Origin: Phocaeicola sp.
GTDB taxonomy: Bacteria > Bacteroidota > Bacteroidia > Bacteroidales > Bacteroidaceae
Assembly: GCA_020026175.1 (NCBI GenBank)
Contig: JAHHQV010000025.1
Span: 1-34,008 of the forward strand
DNA length: 34,008 bases
Direction: 5' to 3'
Made by a program: the position numbers and the translations under genes. The notes beneath the pieces were generated by a model. The model worked only from the letters and a program-made list of their open reading frames with translations. It was not told where the DNA came from and ran no database searches. Below, in pieces: positions 16,863-24,448 of this stretch; within the stretch, counting starts at the first letter, position 1, and each line of letters begins with the position of its first letter.

Positions 16863-17543
16863 ATGAGAGTAGATATTATAACCGTATTGCCAGAGATGAT
16901 TGAAGGTTTCTTTAATTGCTCTATTATGGCTCGTGCTCAAAAGAAAGGAATAGCAGAAATCCATATCCATAATCTTCGTGATTACACCACCGACAAATAT
17001 CGCCGTGTAGATGACTATCCATTTGGAGGATGTGCCGGTATGGTGATGAAGATTGAACCTATAGCAAGGTGTATTTCTGCGTTGAAAGAAGAGAGACACT
17101 ATGATGAAATAATCTTTACAACTCCTGATGGTGAACAATTCGATCAGCCCATGGCAAACACTCTTTCGATGAAGGAGAATCTGATGATTCTTTGCGGACA
17201 TTTTAAGGGAATTGATTATCGCATACGTGAACATTTCATTACTAAGGAAATCAGTATTGGAGATTATGTGCTGACCGGTGGCGAACTAGCTGCGGCTGTC
17301 ATAACAGACTCTATAGTCCGTATCATTCCTGGTGTTATATCTGATGAGCAGTCTGCTTTATCCGACTCTTTTCAGGACAACCTGCTTGCTCCTCCTGTAT
17401 ATACTCGTCCAGCAGAATATAATGGCTGGAAGGTACCTGATATTCTGCTTTCCGGACATGAAGCAAAGATTCGCGAATGGGAGTTTCAACAATCTTTGGA
17501 GAGGACTCAAAAACTAAGACCGGACCTTCTTAAAGACAAATAA
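16863..17543 (+). CDS. trmD: tRNA (guanine-N1)-methyltransferase TrmD
   Basis: A 226-aa SPOUT-class enzyme that methylates N1 of G37 in tRNAs reading CNN/CGG-type codons, using S-adenosylmethionine, and so prevents +1 frameshifts. Landmarks are the N-terminal MRVDIITVLPEM, the segment LRDYTTDKYRRVDDYPFGG, and the trefoil-knot cofactor loops LCGHFKGIDYRI and SIGDYVLTGGELAA. The catalytic-type aspartate lies in VITDSIVRIIPGV. The frame extends upstream to 16827, but that Met lies inside the promoter, so 16863 is used. The usual partners (rpsP, rimM, rplS) are absent; the gene stands alone between ligA and the pyr operon, as is common in Bacteroidota. It ends 103 bp before a bidirectional terminator. 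Confidence 0.97.
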   Translation: MRVDIITVLPEMIEGFFNCSIMARAQKKGIAEIHIHNLRDYTTDKYRRVDDYPFGGCAGMVMKIEPIARCISALKEERHYDEIIFTTPDGEQFDQPMANTLSMKENLMILCGHFKGIDYRIREHFITKEISIGDYVLTGGELAAAVITDSIVRIIPGVISDEQSALSDSFQDNLLAPPVYTRPAEYNGWKVPDILLSGHEAKIREWEFQQSLERTQKLRPDLLKDK

Positions 17544-17646
17544 TCCTTTTCTCTTCTTGTTGTTTTCTATACAATTCAAACTTATATTGAATAAGTAACA
17601 GGAAAAAAACAGAATCATTCATCCTTTTCAAAATATTGTCTTGGGA

Positions 17647-17714
17647 TATAAAAAAATGAATCCGATAAAGATTACCTACATAAGATAATTCCTTATCGGA
17701 TTCATTTTTTTATA
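17647..17714. terminator. Bidirectional terminator between trmD and pyrD
   Basis: A perfect 22-bp inverted repeat (17647-17668 with 17693-17714, 24-nt loop) has seven A at one end and seven T at the other around TGAATCCGATAA. It lies between convergent genes, 35 bp after the pyrD stop. Confidence 0.9.
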
Positions 17715-17749
17715 ATGTGTATGTAAAAATATTTTATTTTTTCATACAC

Positions 17750-18667
17750 TTATTTCTGGATTTCAAGAGCACCTATAATATCATTTACAGAAGCAAATCC
17801 ATGGCGGTCTAGGTATTCGTTAATACCTTCGGCAACCTTTACTGTAATAGCCGGATCTATAAAGTTTGCTGTACCAATCTGAATGGCTCTTGCACCTGCC
17901 AGAAGGAATTCCACGGCATCTTTCCAGTTCATGATACCTCCAAGTCCGACTACAGGTATATTCACTGCTTTTGCTACCTGCCATACCATTCTCAATGCAA
18001 TCGGTTTTACAGCAGCTCCACTCATACCACCTGTGACAGTCGACAATACCGGACGGCGTTTTTCAGCGTCTATAGCCATGCCAAGAAGTGTATTGATAAG
18101 AGAAACACTGTCGGCACCTCCAGCTTCTGCAGCACGCGCTATTTCAGTTATATCAGTTACATTAGGAGATAACTTAACGATAAGAGTCTTGTCGTATACC
18201 TTACGTACAGCTTTAACCACCTCTTCAGCTCCTTTTGTAGTAACACCGAAAGCCATACCTCCTTGTTTCACGTTCGGGCAAGAAATGTTAAGTTCTATAG
18301 CAGGGATGTTTTCAAGTTCGTTTATAATGCGTGCAGTCTCAGCATAATCTTCTACCTGTGATCCTGACACATTTACAATCATGTTTGTTTTGATGTCCTT
18401 GATTTTAGGATAAATGTTTTCTACAAAATAGTCAACACCTTTATTTTGGAGTCCTACAGCATTAAGCATCCCCATGGGAGTTTCTGCCATACGAGGATAT
18501 GGGTTACCTTCACGATGATGAAGAGTTGTTCCCTTTACTATTATTCCACCTATTTTTTCAAGGTCAACGAAGTCCTCAAATTCCAGACCATAACCGAAAG
18601 TTCCCGATGCTGTCATCACCGGATTGCTCATATGGAGCTTACCTATATTTACACTTAAATCTGCCAT
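17750..18667 (-). CDS. pyrD: Dihydroorotate dehydrogenase, class 1B catalytic subunit
   Basis: A 305-aa FMN-dependent TIM-barrel enzyme that oxidises dihydroorotate to orotate in pyrimidine synthesis. The catalytic base is Cys130 in LNISCPNVKQGG, the mark of soluble class 1 enzymes (class 2 uses Ser). FMN-site text includes TASGTFGYG (19-27), VKGTT (44-48) and the phosphate loop VVGLGGI. The start overlaps the end of the upstream pyrK gene by 13 bp, so the two are translationally coupled. This pairing identifies class 1B, an alpha2beta2 complex that passes electrons through PyrK to NAD+. Confidence 0.96.
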   Translation of the reverse strand: MADLSVNIGKLHMSNPVMTASGTFGYGLEFEDFVDLEKIGGIIVKGTTLHHREGNPYPRMAETPMGMLNAVGLQNKGVDYFVENIYPKIKDIKTNMIVNVSGSQVEDYAETARIINELENIPAIELNISCPNVKQGGMAFGVTTKGAEEVVKAVRKVYDKTLIVKLSPNVTDITEIARAAEAGGADSVSLINTLLGMAIDAEKRRPVLSTVTGGMSGAAVKPIALRMVWQVAKAVNIPVVGLGGIMNWKDAVEFLLAGARAIQIGTANFIDPAITVKVAEGINEYLDRHGFASVNDIIGALEIQK

Positions 18668-19431
18668 AATAGTTTCTTATAATTAAATACCGGACCTTCT
18701 TTACAAACGCACACGTGTCCTTCTTCTGTATTTTCCACACAACACAAGCATGCACCAACGCCACAAGCCATAGTGTTTTCCAAAGACACTTCGCAGTCTA
18801 TTCCATTTTCTTTGGCATACTTTGCTACTGCCATCATCATAGGTTTAGGACCGCATGTGTAAATCATGTCAAATTTAATGCTCTTCAATACGCTATGCAT
18901 AGTGACATAACCTTTCTCGCCAGCCGATCCGTCTTCAGTAGTTGTATAGACGTCGCCTATTGCCGAAAATTCTGCCAACTGCAGTAAGTCGTTAGCCGAG
19001 CGTGCTCCCAAAAGGAATACTGGTTTACAGCCCATTTTCATAAGCGTTTCCCCCAAATACAACATAGGAGCAGTACCTACACCACCACCACAAAGGAGTA
19101 CCTTTTTCTCTGTATTTCCAGGCATACTAAACCCATTGCCAAGCGGAAGGACCACATTCACTATGTCACCTTTTTCTACAGTAGCAAGCTTGCGTGTTCC
19201 GTCACCTACAAGCTGAACCAAGAACCATACTTCGTTAGTCTTTCTATCTACGTAATTGATTGAAATAGGACGACGGAGAAAAGTAGAATTAGAGCCGTCA
19301 ATACGAATTTCTGCAAACTGTCCCGGTAGCATTTCCGGCAACTGTTCTTTTTGAGTCAGTTTGATTAGAACGTAGTTTGAATGCAGTTTTACGTTCTCTG
19401 TAACTGTTAAATCTAAAATATATTTCTTCAT
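18655..19431 (-). CDS. pyrK: Dihydroorotate dehydrogenase electron-transfer subunit PyrK
   Basis: A 258-aa FAD and [2Fe-2S] subunit that carries electrons from PyrD to NAD+. The FAD-binding barrel has the RRPISI motif (53-58), and the NAD-binding fold has CGGGVGTAP (114-122) and CGPKPMM (193-199). The cluster cysteines are Cys223, Cys228, Cys231 and Cys243 (C-x4-C-x2-C-x11-C), all present. The frame extends to 19494, but a perfect promoter at 19495-19464 places the transcript start near 19457, so the ATG at 19431 is the only sensible start. It is the first gene of the pyrK-pyrD operon. Confidence 0.95.
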   Translation of the reverse strand: MKKYILDLTVTENVKLHSNYVLIKLTQKEQLPEMLPGQFAEIRIDGSNSTFLRRPISINYVDRKTNEVWFLVQLVGDGTRKLATVEKGDIVNVVLPLGNGFSMPGNTEKKVLLCGGGVGTAPMLYLGETLMKMGCKPVFLLGARSANDLLQLAEFSAIGDVYTTTEDGSAGEKGYVTMHSVLKSIKFDMIYTCGPKPMMMAVAKYAKENGIDCEVSLENTMACGVGACLCCVENTEEGHVCVCKEGPVFNYKKLLWQI

Positions 19432-19463
19432 AAAAAAAAGAGTAAATTCATTTTTTAACTGTG

Positions 19464-19495
19464 CAAAGATAGTGAAAGTCAGACGCAGGGACAAA
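19464..19495 (-). promoter_or_regulatory. Promoter of the pyrK-pyrD operon
   Basis: TTTG (19495-19492), exactly 20 nt, then TATCTTTG (19471-19464) on the minus strand: perfect in both boxes and spacing. The leader is about 25 nt. No pyrimidine attenuator or PyrR site is seen in so short a leader. Confidence 0.82.
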
Positions 19496-19585
19496 TGAAA
19501 TGCTTGTTTTTCATTTTTGACTATGCCTTAAAACATTAACTTTTCAGAATATCAGCCATGCCCCACATTATTATATAGCAAAGGG

Positions 19586-20083
19586 TCAATTATCAGGTTT
19601 GAAAACTTGATATGTGCCGTTATCAAAGAAAATTCTTATTTCAGTTATTTTTGGTTGAGGCTTATCTATGTACTTAATAACTTCTCTTTCAGTGATTTTA
19701 CCCCCATTCCCTGTAGCTTCAGATGTATCGTCCTTGCGAAAATCAGAAGCAACCTGACCATTGGTCGGAAATTCACGATTTTCAGAGCTGTTTTCAAACA
19801 CTCCAAAACCTGTTATTTGCAATGGCTCATTAATTTGTACAGAATCTGTCGTAGTATCCGAAACTACACTTCTTTCTTGAGTCATTTCTCCTTCTCCATA
19901 GAGCAACCAATTGATGTTAATGGTAGGATAGGATTTATGGATACGCATTACAACGTCCAGGCTTGGATTATTTCGTCCGCTGAATATATGTGAGAGTGAC
20001 GAAGTTGAGATTCCTATCTTTTCAGCAAATTCTGCATTGCTTAGACTTGCTGATTTCATTATTTGGAGTATTCTGTCTTTCAT
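19586..20083 (-). CDS. XRE-family transcriptional regulator
   Basis: A 165-aa DNA-binding protein. Residues about 5-62 are a Cro/CI-type helix-turn-helix: the pair LSNAEFAEKIGIS and STSSLSHIFSGRNNPSLDVV covers helices 2 and 3, followed by the family-typical INWLLYGEGEM. From residue 68 on, a polar linker of about 70 residues leads to a C-terminal beta-like segment (KITEIRIFFDNGTYQVFKP, 143-162) that may act in dimerisation or sensing; no peptidase or ligand domain is recognised. It is a single-gene unit with a perfect promoter. A CATTT/AAATG dyad overlaps its start codon, another lies between its promoter boxes, and many related palindromes lie upstream, so autoregulation is likely (inference). 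Confidence 0.9.
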   Translation of the reverse strand: MKDRILQIMKSASLSNAEFAEKIGISTSSLSHIFSGRNNPSLDVVMRIHKSYPTININWLLYGEGEMTQERSVVSDTTTDSVQINEPLQITGFGVFENSSENREFPTNGQVASDFRKDDTSEATGNGGKITEREVIKYIDKPQPKITEIRIFFDNGTYQVFKPDN

Positions 20084-20677
20084 TTACAAATGGAATAAAG
20101 AGTGATTTATTATTACAAAAGTATACATTTCATTTTATAAATGCAAATTTACATACGTAAAGTTTTTTGCATATTTGAGATTTTACAAATGTACTTATGT
20201 AAATATACATCCGTAAACAGCAAGATATACATTTATATCATAGCTTTATTATATGATTCTAATAAACTGACATATAGAGACATAAACTCATTTACATTGT
20301 TATATAAGTACATAAATCTGTAAATATAAGCTGATATAGGCATAAATATTAACTAAAGGTTTATTATAATAAAATTAATACACTGGCATACAGGTATTTA
20401 TATTGTATATACAATGAACTAATATAAATACATTTACATATATAAATGTATTTTACATTCATGGCTAAATAGTTAAGTATTATATAGTTACAAATGTAAC
20501 GCATAGACTTACATTACAGATGTAAAGGTTTGTCTGTACTTTCTTGTCAGTTTACATTTATAAATACACAATTGTATATACGAATGCGTATTACATATGT
20601 AAACTACACCTCCTACTCTATTAAAGTTGCATATCTATATCGATTGATTCAGCTTTCCATTTTTACATTACAAATAG
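20081..20677. repeat. Array of short AT-rich palindromes (CATTTA/TAAATG and TTACA/TGTAA half-sites)
   Basis: About a dozen related dyads lie in 600 bp. Examples: CATTTACAAATG (20081-20092), CATTTTATAAATG (20131-20143), TTTACATACGTAAA (20148-20161), TTTACA-N10-TGTAAA (20182-20203), ATACATTTA-N6-TAAATGTAT (20428-20451), GTTACAAATGTAAC (20487-20500), TTACAT-N5-ATGTAA (20509-20525), CATTTATAAATA (20555-20566) and the perfect TTACATATGTAA (20591-20602). Single half-sites lie at 20289, 20319 and 20664. The spacing is irregular. Confidence 0.7.
20116..20147 (-). promoter_or_regulatory. Promoter of the XRE regulator
   Basis: TTTG (20147-20144), exactly 20 nt, then TACTTTTG (20123-20116) on the minus strand: perfect in boxes and spacing. 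The leader is about 26 nt to the ATG at 20083. A CATTT/AAATG dyad sits between the boxes (20131-20143), and others flank the promoter on both sides, positions suited to repression. Confidence 0.8.
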
Positions 20678-20758
20678 AATATTATTTCCGATTCCCTGTC
20701 ATTACTTTTATAACCGAATGAAGAAAAATATTCAGGTAAAACTAGAGTAAATAATAAA

Positions 20759-20824
20759 GCCTCTGAAATTTCAAAATTCGCAGACAGTTTTACATTAGTC
20801 CGTGAATTTTAAAATTTCAGAGGC
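20759..20824 (-). terminator. Long hairpin, possible minus-strand terminator
   Basis: A 27-nt inverted repeat (20759-20785 with 20798-20824, 24 of 27 matched, 12-nt loop). On the minus strand it is followed by TTTATTATTT, so it could end transcripts arriving from holA, about 240 bp upstream. The plus-strand side has no clean T run. Confidence 0.5.
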
Positions 20825-20879
20825 CTTGCCTATGCTTGATTTTTTGTCAGTATTTTCCTATGTTACGATATGTATTCAG

Positions 20880-21053
20880 TATGTTTGTTTCAGTAGTATA
20901 CTTTTCCCCTTTCCACCATATAGGTTATTTTCCGTTGCAACAACTGCATTATATTTATTTCATCATATTTTCATTCATCCAATCTTCTATCAATAAAGTT
21001 CATCAGAGCAAGGAATAGGTTTTATGTGATTATCACTACCCTAAAACCTTTTT
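20880..21053 (+). ncRNA. Candidate small plus-strand transcript
   Basis: A perfect -7 element TATGTTTG lies at 20880-20887 (no good -33 box). About 130 bp further on is a hairpin AGGTTTTA/TAAAACCT (21017-21024 with 21042-21049), whose loop contains the smaller dyad GTGATTATCAC, followed by five T (21049-21053). No protein gene on the plus strand ends here, so the terminator has no other owner. Expected RNA: about 160 nt. This is weak evidence and is offered as a candidate only. Confidence 0.25.
21017..21053 (+). terminator. Orphan plus-strand terminator next to the holA stop
   Basis: An 8-bp stem (21017-21024 with 21042-21049) followed by TTTTT. It lies 12 bp beyond the holA stop but points the other way; the minus-strand side has no T run. 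Confidence 0.5.
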
Positions 21054-21064
21054 CTATATACTGT

Positions 21065-22072
21065 CTAATGTAGAATGAAATATACCAATTCCCTCAATAG
21101 TTCCCCCTGCGAAATAGAAGAATTACCTATACCTTTTGATTTTGCATCACATCTTCTTATTTCAGTTATAATGTTCATCACTTTCACTCCAGAGTATCTA
21201 CTCATTCCTGACAAATATTCTTTGGCTAGCCATGGCGACTTTAGTCCAAGAAAAGATGCCACACCTCTTTCTGTCTTGTCGGGAGAATAGAACACCACCA
21301 TCAAATTCGAGAAGTAGTTGAACAATAAAGCTATTGTAGGTTGTAATGGATTGTTCTTTGGATTGTCGTTAAAATATTTTACTATCTTATTTGCCTTTAG
21401 AATGTCCTTTTCTATAAGTGCATTCTTCAGTTCAAAGTTATTGTAATCTTTACTGATACCAATATTCTTTTCTATATCGTCGGGTGATATTCTCGATTTG
21501 TTTTTGGGTAAAGTTATAATCAGCTTGTCCAGTTCTCCAGCCATTCTGTTCAAGTCATTACCTACAAAATCCGCCATCATTTCAGTGGCTTTGGGGTCTA
21601 TTTCTATTTTCTTTCTTTTCAAGTAAGCAGAAATAAAGCCGGGAAGTTGTGCTTCCTTTAATTTTTTAGATTCGAAAACCATGCCGACTTTTTCTATTTC
21701 GGCAACGATTTTCTTCCTCTTGTCAATGCTTCCATGCTTATAGCATATTATAAGAATTGTAGTATTCAGTGGTTGCTGCAGATAGAATGAAAGTCCGTCC
21801 CACGATTTTATATTCTGTGCCTCTTTTACTATCACAACCTGATATTCCGACATCATCGGATACCTTTTAGCATTATTGATTACACTTGCTATATCTGTAT
21901 CAAGACCATACATCACAGTCAGGTTAAACTCCTTTTCATTTTCATTCAAGGCTGTATCAATTATATACTCCGACACCCTATCGATGTAATAATCCTCTTC
22001 ACCCATTAGTAAATAAATTGGACAAAATTTCTTAATCCTTACATCTTTTACTATTTCCTCGTATGTTACCAT
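21065..22072 (-). CDS. holA: DNA polymerase III subunit delta
   Basis: A 335-aa subunit of the clamp loader, which opens the beta clamp and places it on primed DNA. The N-terminal domain begins with the family signature PIYLLMGEEDYYID (18-31), the degenerate P-loop region of delta. A central AAA+-like lid follows, with DLNRMAGELDKLI. The C-terminal helical collar contains LLFNYFSNLMVVFYS and the typical closing segment SQGELLRELVYFIL. Length matches the family. It is divergent from an orphan nuclease-like gene, with 99 bp between the two starts. Confidence 0.93.
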   Translation of the reverse strand: MVTYEEIVKDVRIKKFCPIYLLMGEEDYYIDRVSEYIIDTALNENEKEFNLTVMYGLDTDIASVINNAKRYPMMSEYQVVIVKEAQNIKSWDGLSFYLQQPLNTTILIICYKHGSIDKRKKIVAEIEKVGMVFESKKLKEAQLPGFISAYLKRKKIEIDPKATEMMADFVGNDLNRMAGELDKLIITLPKNKSRISPDDIEKNIGISKDYNNFELKNALIEKDILKANKIVKYFNDNPKNNPLQPTIALLFNYFSNLMVVFYSPDKTERGVASFLGLKSPWLAKEYLSGMSRYSGVKVMNIITEIRRCDAKSKGIGNSSISQGELLRELVYFILH

Positions 22073-22130
22073 TTATACTATTTTATATATAAATCACTTT
22101 ACCTTTTACGGTAGTTTTATTAAATTTGTT

Positions 22131-22138
22131 CTACAATA
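22131..22138 (+). promoter_or_regulatory. -7 element of the orphan nuclease gene
   Basis: TAAATTTG (22131-22138) is a perfect TAnnTTTG match, with a start expected about 27 nt before the ATG at 22172. The -33 region is poor (TTAC at 22106). Confidence 0.45.
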
Positions 22139-22171
22139 AATATCTTATTTCAATAACTGCAAATATACAAA

Positions 22172-22624
22172 ATGTTGACATTAAACTTGCCACCGGCACA
22201 ACTTAAAATAATAAATAAAGAAAACAAGCCTTTCGTGTTCGATATACTTCGTAAGAAATACATTTCACTCACCCCCGAAGAATGGGTTCGCCAGAACTTC
22301 ATTCAGTATATGATAAATCATCTGGGCTACCCCAAAGGGTTGCTTTCCAATGAAGTCCAGATACGGCTCAACAACACAATAAAGAGATGCGATACCGTAC
22401 TTTATGCTACAGACTTCCGTCCACGTATGATTATCGAATACAAGGCTCCTGAAGTTGAAATAACAGAAGCCGTTTTCAATCAGATTTATCGCTATAACAT
22501 TGTTCTCAAGGTTGATTATCTCGTCATATCAAATGGGATGAATCACTATTGTTGCCGTGTAGATTACAAAACCGGCAAATGCTTCTTCTTGCCCGCAATT
22601 CCGCACTACAATGATATAGATTAG
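22172..22624 (+). CDS. Orphan HSDR_N-type PD-(D/E)XK nuclease-like protein
   Basis: A 150-aa single-domain protein resembling the N-terminal nuclease domain of type I restriction HsdR subunits. It keeps the PD-(D/E)XK core: Asp74 in KRCDTVLY, then Glu89 and Lys91 in IIEYKAPE, preceded by a helix with EEWVRQNFIQYM (36-47). The RecB-like QxxxY motif is also present, in NQIYRY (Gln104, Tyr108). There is no helicase or translocase part and no hsdM or hsdS gene near, so it is not a broken restriction system: the gene is complete, with its own promoter element and terminator. The neighbourhood is all replication and housekeeping. Small proteins of this type are widespread in Bacteroidota; a DNA-processing role is likely, but none is established. 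Confidence 0.85.
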   Translation: MLTLNLPPAQLKIINKENKPFVFDILRKKYISLTPEEWVRQNFIQYMINHLGYPKGLLSNEVQIRLNNTIKRCDTVLYATDFRPRMIIEYKAPEVEITEAVFNQIYRYNIVLKVDYLVISNGMNHYCCRVDYKTGKCFFLPAIPHYNDID

Positions 22625-22654
22625 CATAACAATAACAGCTAACGTACGATAACG

Positions 22655-22688
22655 AAAGAGGCTGCTTCGTATTGAAGCAGCCTCTTTT
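22655..22688 (+). terminator. Intrinsic terminator after the orphan nuclease gene
   Basis: A perfect 14-bp stem AAAGAGGCTGCTTC with its complement (22655-22668 and 22674-22687, 5-nt loop) ends in TTTT. The A run on the other side may also serve the convergent zinc-ribbon gene, which stops at 22763. Confidence 0.88.
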
Positions 22689-22762
22689 AGTTTTGCTCAC
22701 CACAGTCAGACACACCGACATGGTGAAACCAATATCTATATCTTTTCCTGTCTATAACAAGA

Positions 22763-23593
22763 TTATTCAGCTGAAGAAGCTGAAGTTCTTATTCTTCTTT
22801 TTGTTTCCTTAGCAGGAGTAGCTTCGGCTATAGGAGCAACGCCGGCCAGTTCAGGGTCAACCATGATTCTACCGCAATATTCACACACGATAATTTTCTT
22901 TCTCATTCTGATGTCAAGTTGTCTCTGTGCAGGAATCTTGTTAAAGCATCCACCGCAAGCACCACGTTGTACATAAGTCACGCCAAGGCCATTGCGAGAA
23001 TTACTTCTGATACGTTTGAAAGCTTGCAGAAGTCTGGGTTCTATTCCAGTTTCAATAGCTTTTGCATCATCTCTTAGTTTTTCCTCTTCGTGTTTAGTTT
23101 CAGCTATGATTTCATCAAGTTCGCTCTTCTTCACGTCAAGGTCTTTAGATCTTTCCTCAAGAAGATGAGTGCTATTCTTTATTTCTTCTTCTTTACTTTT
23201 GATAGCGACATTAGCTTCCTTGATTTTCTTTTCGCAAAGTTCAACTTCCAATGATTGGAATTCTATTTCCTTAGTAAGAACATCATATTCACGGTTGTTT
23301 CTTACATTATCCTGCTGTTCTTTGTATTTTTCAATAGAAACTTTAGCGCTTTCAATATCAATCTTTCTTGAAGCGATACCCTGTTTAAGTTCATCTATTT
23401 CCTTCTGTATCTTCTCTACACGAGTGTTCAAGCCAGTGATTTCATCTTCAAGGTCTCTTACTTCCAAAGGGAGCTCTCCTCTTAAAGTCTTGATTTTATC
23501 CATTTCAGACAAAATAGTTTGCAACTTGTACAGAGACTTTAGTTTCTGTTCCACGCTTACTTCAGAAGCATCTTTCTTTGCATCTTTTACCAT
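22763..23593 (-). CDS. Coiled-coil protein with C4 zinc ribbon
   Basis: A 276-aa protein. Residues about 14-185 are one long antiparallel coiled coil, rich in Glu, Lys and Ile heptads. A zinc ribbon follows with Cys213 and Cys216 (CGGC) and Cys237 and Cys240 (CEYC), and an Ala/Lys/Arg-rich tail closes the protein. This layout is that of the zf-RING_7 family, whose studied members include Helicobacter HP0958 (FlgZ), a chaperone of sigma-54, and chlamydial CT398. In non-flagellated Bacteroidota its role is not known; RNA or sigma-factor binding is an inference from relatives. It begins 5 bp after the Nif3-like gene and is surely co-transcribed with it. Confidence 0.9.
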   Translation of the reverse strand: MVKDAKKDASEVSVEQKLKSLYKLQTILSEMDKIKTLRGELPLEVRDLEDEITGLNTRVEKIQKEIDELKQGIASRKIDIESAKVSIEKYKEQQDNVRNNREYDVLTKEIEFQSLEVELCEKKIKEANVAIKSKEEEIKNSTHLLEERSKDLDVKKSELDEIIAETKHEEEKLRDDAKAIETGIEPRLLQAFKRIRSNSRNGLGVTYVQRGACGGCFNKIPAQRQLDIRMRKKIIVCEYCGRIMVDPELAGVAPIAEATPAKETKRRIRTSASSAE

Positions 23594-23598
23594 AGCAC

Positions 23599-24429
23599 TT
23601 ATAAATATTTAATTGGATTCGTATTAATTTTTGACAATTCTACTAACAATTCCGGGAAGTTTTCGTTCAATACACTTTTTATAATTTCTTTCGTATATTG
23701 TTCGCTTTCATAATGCCCTATTTCAGCAGCCAGGATACTATTTTCATAGTAGAAATAATCATGATATTTTATTTCTCCCGTTATGAAAACATCAGCATTC
23801 TCCTTCACTGCATTTGGAAGCAAGAAAGCCCCTGCTCCACCGCAAAGTGCTACTTTCGAAATCATCCTTCCAGTAAGCCTGGTATGCTTCACACATCCCG
23901 TTTCGAAAGTTTTCTTTACCTTTTTCAGAAAATCAGTTTCTGTCATCAAGTCAGGAAGATTGCCTATTACACCTGCACCGGCTATAAATCTGGAGTCGTT
24001 GCCTGTTTCATTTTCTCTCTGACGTCCAACATGTGTGGTATAATCTTTAGGGCATAAAATTCTTACGTCTTTCAGTCCAAGTTTCTCTGCCATCTTGAAA
24101 TTAACTCCATTAGGAGCATTATCAAGATTTGTATGCATCGAATAGATTGAAATCTCATTTCTGATAGCCGTCATTATACATCTTTCGGTATAATCATTTC
24201 CGGTTATCGACTTATATCCTCTAAACATTAGCGGGTGGTGCGATATTATAAGGTTTATTCCCATGTTTATGGCCTCTTGCACCACTTTTTCAGTAACGTC
24301 TAGACACAACAAAGCCCCTGTAGCTTCCACGTCTGTCAATCCGACCTGTAGTCCGGCATTATCAAATCCGTCCTGCAGAGGCAGAGGCGCGAATATCTCA
24401 AGGGCATCTATAATTTCCTTTATTTTCAT
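23599..24429 (-). CDS. Nif3-like dinuclear metal-centre protein
   Basis: A 276-aa member of the NIF3/YbgI (GTP cyclohydrolase I type 2-like) family, which forms hexameric rings with two metal ions per subunit. The metal ligands are visible: IISHHPLMF (His64, His65), SMHTNLDNAPNGVN (His99, Asp103), and the C-terminal pair in AEIGHYESEQY. It is the compact form, without the roughly 100-residue inserted domain found in longer homologues. The frame opens to 24471, but a TAnnTTTG element at 24456-24449 supports the ATG at 24429. Its exact enzymatic role is unsettled in the literature. It forms an operon with the zinc-ribbon protein, a pairing often seen in Bacteroidota. Confidence 0.93.
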   Translation of the reverse strand: MKIKEIIDALEIFAPLPLQDGFDNAGLQVGLTDVEATGALLCLDVTEKVVQEAINMGINLIISHHPLMFRGYKSITGNDYTERCIMTAIRNEISIYSMHTNLDNAPNGVNFKMAEKLGLKDVRILCPKDYTTHVGRQRENETGNDSRFIAGAGVIGNLPDLMTETDFLKKVKKTFETGCVKHTRLTGRMISKVALCGGAGAFLLPNAVKENADVFITGEIKYHDYFYYENSILAAEIGHYESEQYTKEIIKSVLNENFPELLVELSKINTNPIKYL

Positions 24430-24448
24430 ATTTGCGAAAAATAACGTG

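Larger units (their letters stand above)
20084..21064. other. 981-bp gene-free region upstream of the XRE regulator
   Basis: No convincing protein gene is present; frames of 60-64 codons on the plus strand are short and AT-driven. The first 600 bp hold the palindrome array and the XRE promoter. A long inverted repeat follows at 20759-20824. The last 240 bp contain a TATGTTTG element (20880-20887) and a plus-strand hairpin with a T run (21017-21053), which together could delimit a small non-coding RNA. No known RNA family was recognised. Confidence 0.65.

Noticed and set aside
19432..19494. 21-residue N-terminal extension of PyrK
   Set aside because: The perfect promoter at 19495-19464 overlaps it, so the transcript starts downstream of that Met.
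20802..21018. Two overlapping 60-64 codon plus-strand frames rich in Phe, Tyr and Ile
   Set aside because: Composition follows the AT-rich DNA, the frames overlap each other, and no coding signal supports either. A non-coding RNA is the better idea for this interval.
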